From DATFNV01 sp963827935 (lineage in GTDB: Bacteria > Planctomycetota > Planctomycetia > Gemmatales > Gemmataceae): a DNA stretch of 64,000 nucleotides. Within the stretch, counting starts at the first letter, position 1. Every line of letters begins with the position of its first letter. Below the pieces are notes generated by a model. The model was not told the origin of the DNA. It was given only the letters and a program-made list of their open reading frames with translations, and made no database searches. Shown here piece after piece: positions 60,559 to 64,000 of the stretch. The DNA is taken from positions 27,203-91,202 of the forward strand of contig CAWHCN010000030.1 in the NCBI GenBank assembly GCA_963827935.1. Direction: 5' to 3'. Position numbers and translations under genes: made by a program.

Positions 60559-60767
60559 CCGGAGACGCAGGTCACGCGGGCCTGCTCCGCGGCGACTGGC
60601 GTCGAGCAGAATCGCGTCCAGGAGCGTGCCGGCACCTGGTCTAGGATCGGATGGCTTGCAACCACGGATGTACAACAATGTCCTTTCCCATCTTGTTCGC
60701 GCGCTCTATAACCGCTCTTGCCCTGCTTTGAACCCGTTGCCATCACGAACCGGGAGGCCGGCCACAC

Positions 60768-61505
60768 ATGAAAGCCGACAAGCCCCCATTGACCGGCGAA
60801 CTGCTGGCCGAGTTACTCGGCACGCTCGTCCTGATCGCCCTGGGCGACGGGGTTGTTGCGATGGTGGTCCTCTTCGGCAAGAACACTCCCGGCGAGGTAA
60901 TCCACGGTGGCTACACTAACATCACGCTCGGCTGGGGCCTGGCAGTCCTCATGGGAATTTGCGTGTCGGGCCGGGTCAGCGGCGGCCATCTCAACCCAGC
61001 CGTGACGCTTGCCTTCGCGGTATTTCGCGGCTTCGCCTGGCGCAAGGTGCTGCCGTACACCGCGGCTCAGATGGTCGGAGCATTCGCCGGGGCCGCCCTG
61101 GTTTACGTGAATTACCTCCCGGCCTTCCGCCATATCGACCCGGACCTGAGCAAGACGACGAGCGTCTTCGCCACCGCTCCGGCCTTCCCCGACGCCTGGA
61201 TGCACGGGTTGATTGACCAGGTCGTCGGCACCGCGCTGCTCGTGGGGCTTGTCCTGGCGATCGGCGAGCCGAAGAACCCGTTCGTCGCCCCGTCGCTGCA
61301 AGCGCCGTGTGTGGGACTGGTCGTCGTGGCCATCGGCATCTCCTGGGGCGGGATGCACGGCTACGCCATCAATCCGGCGCGCGACCTGGGTCCCCGGCTA
61401 TTCACGCTCGCAGCCGGCTTCCGCAATACCGGCTTCGCCGATGGCACGTTTGTCGTTCCGATCCTGGGGCCGCTCATCGGTGGTCTGCTCGGCGCTGGTG
61501 TATGA
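60768..61505 (+). CDS. glpF: Aquaglyceroporin (MIP family, GlpF-like)
   Basis: 245 residues with six membrane helices and both NPA boxes: GGHLNPAVTLAFAVFRGFAW and HGYAINPARDLGPRLFTLAA. The Asp after the second NPA box (NPARD) is typical of glycerol facilitators. The first helix has ELLAELLGTLVLIALGDGVV. The stop comes early in the final segment; a one-base shift would extend it as YERMVRPTYRS, so the C-terminus may be misread. Inner-membrane channel for glycerol or other small solutes; no glpK or glpD is adjacent. Confidence 0.9.
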   Translation: MKADKPPLTGELLAELLGTLVLIALGDGVVAMVVLFGKNTPGEVIHGGYTNITLGWGLAVLMGICVSGRVSGGHLNPAVTLAFAVFRGFAWRKVLPYTAAQMVGAFAGAALVYVNYLPAFRHIDPDLSKTTSVFATAPAFPDAWMHGLIDQVVGTALLVGLVLAIGEPKNPFVAPSLQAPCVGLVVVAIGISWGGMHGYAINPARDLGPRLFTLAAGFRNTGFADGTFVVPILGPLIGGLLGAGV

Positions 61506-61707
61506 GCGAATGGTGCGCCCTACATACCGCAGTCGGCGGGTCCTACGGCTTGATGGCGAAAGGCCCTCCGCAACACCCTCACTAGAACAAGAGCGGCCGT
61601 GGCGCCGTCGTCGTCCAGGTTGAGATTCATGCTCTTGGGGCTGTAATCGCGCGGTGCGTAAGGCCACCTGTCTCGGCTAGCCACCCTGTTCCGCAGCGCC
61701 CGGCGTC

Positions 61708-61752
61708 GGGCGGAACCGCGTCCCGAGCGGGCGTTCGTGAACGCTGGAGCCG
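61708..61752 (+). repeat. 45-bp direct repeat, left of the hydrolase gene
   Basis: GGCGGAACCGCGTCCCGAGC to GCTGGAGCCG. Matches 62846-62890 with about five differences in 45 bases, same orientation. The pair brackets the hydrolase gene. Confidence 0.6.
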
Positions 61753-61786
61753 CTGGCCACGCGCGCCCGGTTCGCGGCGACCGCCC

Positions 61787-62722
61787 TTACTTCCCCTTCT
61801 TCGCAGGCAGGTGGGTGTCGAACCAGTCGGCTATCGGCTTCGTGTCGTCCTGAATGGTCAGCCAACCGTGGCCGGCACCCTTCTTGACTTCCAGTTTGGC
61901 CGGGACGCCGACTTCCCTGAGCCGGGCCACGAAGCTCTCGGACTGCTGAAGCGGCACCACCTCGTCCTTGTCGCCGTGGATGAGCAGCGTCGGCGGCGAC
62001 TGCGCGGTGATGTGGTAGATGGGCGACAGGTCGCGGAGTAGTTTCCGACGTTCGGTGCCATCGGTGACGCGCTCGAACAGCCGTTCCTGGGGGTTCCAGA
62101 CGCGGAAGTCGTGAGCCGCTCGATGATCGATCCGGTAGTCCTTCAGGTCGAGCAGTTCCTTGCCCTTGACGCCGTAATTGAGATAGTCGGTGCCGGGGAA
62201 GAAGCAGGCGACGGCCTGGACGCGGCTGTCGACCCTGTCCACCGGATCCTTCGCCCGCGGGTCCGCGGTGAGTGGAGCGACCCCTTGCAACAGGGTTATC
62301 AGGCCGCCGGACGAGGCCCCTGCGATGCCGATGCGGTTGGGGTCGATGTGGTAGCGCTCGGCATGGTAACGAACGAAGCGAACAGAGCGGTTGACGTCCT
62401 CGCGCATTTCCAGGAGGGTGAAACGCGGCTGGGATCCGTGGACGACGGCGAAGACGGTATAGCCGCGTTTCAGTGCCTCTTGCGCGAACAGCGGACTGAT
62501 TATTTCGGGAGATGACTCGAAATTGAGGCTGACGACCATGAGCAGGGCTGCTCCGTTGGCCTTGTCGGGTGGTTGGAAGACGTCCAGCGTCAGAGCCAAC
62601 CCGTCGCGGCGGCCGTAGATCACGTCCGACGTTCGCTTCGGAGCGGGCGGTTCCGCCGCCACACTGTCACACGCCAGCACGGCCAACACCGCCAGCCCGA
62701 GCGCGCACCTGATTTGCGGCAT
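61787..62722 (-). CDS. Exported alpha/beta hydrolase (esterase/lipase-like)
   Basis: 311 residues. Signal peptide CALGLAVLAVLACDSVAAEP. Core: LALTLDVFQPPDKANGAALL, VVHGSQPRF, EDVNRSVRFVRYHAERYHID, nucleophile elbow GIAGASSGGLITLLQ (Ser), acid in LIHGDKDEVVPLQQSES (Asp), and His in VKKGAGHGWLTIQDD. The BD-FAE/xylan-esterase-like layout suggests an extracytoplasmic esterase on an organic or polysaccharide substrate. Frame intact. Not in an operon; flanked by a 45-bp direct repeat. Confidence 0.88.
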   Translation of the reverse strand: MPQIRCALGLAVLAVLACDSVAAEPPAPKRTSDVIYGRRDGLALTLDVFQPPDKANGAALLMVVSLNFESSPEIISPLFAQEALKRGYTVFAVVHGSQPRFTLLEMREDVNRSVRFVRYHAERYHIDPNRIGIAGASSGGLITLLQGVAPLTADPRAKDPVDRVDSRVQAVACFFPGTDYLNYGVKGKELLDLKDYRIDHRAAHDFRVWNPQERLFERVTDGTERRKLLRDLSPIYHITAQSPPTLLIHGDKDEVVPLQQSESFVARLREVGVPAKLEVKKGAGHGWLTIQDDTKPIADWFDTHLPAKKGK

Positions 62723-62845
62723 GTCGGTCTCCTTGAGTGATCATCATCAAAGACGCACGAGCGCGGAACGGCCCGGCTACATGCACAGGGATCGGCTTAC
62801 AGGAGCGGGGGCGGGAATCAAGCGGCCGTGGCACTGGGGTCGGCC

Positions 62846-62890
62846 AGGCGGAACCGTGTCCCGCGCGGGCGGTCGTGAAGGCTGGAGCCG
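62846..62890 (+). repeat. 45-bp direct repeat, right of the hydrolase gene
   Basis: GGCGGAACCGTGTCCCGCGC to GCTGGAGCCG, partner of 61708-61752. Located about 125 bases upstream of the hydrolase start. Confidence 0.6.
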
Positions 62891-63030
62891 TAGGCGAACC
62901 AGCGGACACTTCCCAGCGAAGAAAATCATTGCAGTTGCTATGTCCCTGGGTGAGCTTCCCCGGCGGGAGCTTGAGCGCTCTGGGGCGCGTGGCTCAACCC
63001 TCGGGAGACTGTCATGCGAACGCTTCGAGC

Positions 63031-63180
63031 AGCCGTGACGGCCGACCCGGTGCCTGTCCGCATTCCAGCGATTGTGGCGGCGGTACAGCGTCTGCGGTGT
63101 AAATCGTGTTGCCACCACTGGTCGGTGGCGACGCGGCGCCGGTGGTTGCGGCGGGAGGTGCGTGGCTGTAGACTGACGCA
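63031..63180 (+). repeat. Dispersed repeat family, unit B
   Basis: Contains GCCGACCCGGTGCC, GGCGGCGGTACAGCGTCTGC, CCACCACTGGTCGGTGGCG and ends GTAGACTGACGCAG. Directly followed by unit C in the same orientation, so the two are in tandem. The interval 62891-63420 otherwise holds no supported gene. Confidence 0.65.
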
Positions 63181-63186
63181 GCAGAT

Positions 63187-63350
63187 GGGCGACGGCGTGC
63201 AAGTGTGAGCCGACTGGCGCCTGCCAGCATCACGGCGTTCGTGGCGGCGGTATAGCGCTTGCGAGGTAGGTAGTGTTTCCACTGCTGGTCGTTGGCGGGC
63301 GCGGCGCCAGTGGTTGCGACAGGAGGGGCATGGCCGTAGACTGATGCAGT
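63187..63350 (+). repeat. Dispersed repeat family, unit C
   Basis: Begins GGCGACGGCGTGCAAGTGTG as in unit A, continues GGCGGCGGTATAGCGCTTGC and CCACTGCTGGTCGTTGGCG, and ends GTAGACTGATGCAG as in unit B. The CAGTGG/CCACTG inverted parts suggest a structured RNA or DNA hairpin. Confidence 0.65.
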
Positions 63351-63420
63351 CGGACGACGACATCTGATGGAACAACATGTTGCATCAAGATTACCTGACG
63401 GAAATTGGTCGAGGGGAACC

Positions 63421-64000
63421 ATGGCAACGATGCGCGTTGCACAAGTCTCTCGCCCTAACGGGCCTTTTGAGATCGTTGAACGGCAAGTGCCTGAACCGGC
63501 CCCGGGAGCGGTACGGATCAAGGTACAAGCTTGCGGCATCTGCCACAGCGACTCGCTGACCAAAGAGGGCACGTACCCGGGAATTCAATACCCGCGAGTC
63601 CCCGGGCATGAGGTGGCCGGCGTGATCGATGCGGTTGGATCTAACGTCACCGAGTGGAAGCCAGGCCAGCGCGTGGGCGTCGGGTGGAACGGCGGTTATT
63701 GCGGACATTGCGAGCACTGCCGCCGTGGAGCGTTCTTCGCCTGCGTGACCGGTCAGGTCACCGGGATCAGTTATGACGGCGGTTATTCTGAGTACATGAT
63801 CGCCCCCGCCAGTGCGGTCGCGTTGATGCCTGCCGACTTGTCCCCCACCGACGCGGCCCCTCTGATGTGTGCCGGTCTCACCACCTTCAATGCACTGCGA
63901 AACAGCGGCGCTCGACCGGGTGATGTCGTCGCCGTGTTAGGCCTTGGGGGCACCGGTCACCTTGGATTCAGTATGCAGCGAAGATGGGCTTTCACGTCGT
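63421..64000 (+). CDS. Zinc-dependent alcohol dehydrogenase, partial at window edge
   Basis: ATG 63421 after GAGGGGA. GroES-like domain with the catalytic zinc ligands QACGICHSDSLTKEG and RVPGHEVAGVIDAVG, the structural zinc cluster GYCGHCEHCRRGAFFACV (four Cys), and the Rossmann start GDVVAVLGLGGTGHLG. The frame slips by one base near 63970 (GHLGF should continue QYAAKMGFHVV), then the window ends. About 190 of an expected 340 residues. Oxidises or reduces an alcohol/aldehyde with NAD(P). Confidence 0.88.
   Translation, partial: MATMRVAQVSRPNGPFEIVERQVPEPAPGAVRIKVQACGICHSDSLTKEGTYPGIQYPRVPGHEVAGVIDAVGSNVTEWKPGQRVGVGWNGGYCGHCEHCRRGAFFACVTGQVTGISYDGGYSEYMIAPASAVALMPADLSPTDAAPLMCAGLTTFNALRNSGARPGDVVAVLGLGGTGHLGFSMQRRWAFTS

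Overview
The window looks like the chromosome, or a chromosome carrying integrated mobile DNA, of a planctomycete of the Gemmataceae type. It is GC-rich for most of its length. The gene set is typical of that group: two twin-arginine DUF1501 proteins, a DUF1800 partner, ECF sigma factors next to Ser/Thr kinases, kinases and sigma factors joined to WD40 repeats, secreted carboxypeptidase-regulatory-like proteins, and many insertion sequences. Almost every long gene carries one or more single-base frameshifts between segments that are otherwise well conserved. I read most of these as uncorrected indels in the assembly, with true pseudogenes mixed in. Genes marked pseudogene for a frameshift alone may therefore be intact in the organism.

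Left part, 1-23 kb: an ECF sigma gene with an IS630-family copy upstream; DUF1501; carboxypeptidase-like and WD40 proteins; a sigma, kinase and WD40 regulatory locus; a DUF1800/DUF1501 pair; and a sigma-WD40 fusion gene cut by an IS481-like element with exact 6-bp target duplication. A 49-bp hairpin-forming intergenic repeat occurs three times. A MocR-type regulator closes this part.

Middle part, 23-46 kb: an accessory region. It holds a zinc-ribbon transposase with an A9 frameshift site, two small secreted proteins trimmed by insertions, and an IS5-family element containing an ISKra4-family element. It also holds two related toxin-antitoxin clusters and further TA pairs. A protein resembling the N-terminal half of the violacein enzyme VioB sits beside a secreted beta-propeller protein and a three-part cupin/NTF2-like fusion. 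A nucleosidase (PNP-like) gene next to a large NACHT NTPase with a repeat tail is the best candidate for an antiviral abortive-infection system. A second ISKra4-family element splits a conserved gene, which is restored exactly when the element is removed in silico.

Right part, 46-60 kb: two tRNA genes, a recombinase remnant, a ParB-like protein, a VirD4/TraG-type coupling protein and a train of small same-strand genes, several encoding one-helix membrane proteins. This is plasmid- or ICE-like cargo. It ends at a second IS630 copy that contains a 352-bp MITE with the ends of the ISKra4 element. The last 4 kb return to ordinary genes (aquaglyceroporin, alpha/beta hydrolase, zinc alcohol dehydrogenase running off the edge) with a dispersed repeat family of about 110-165 bp.
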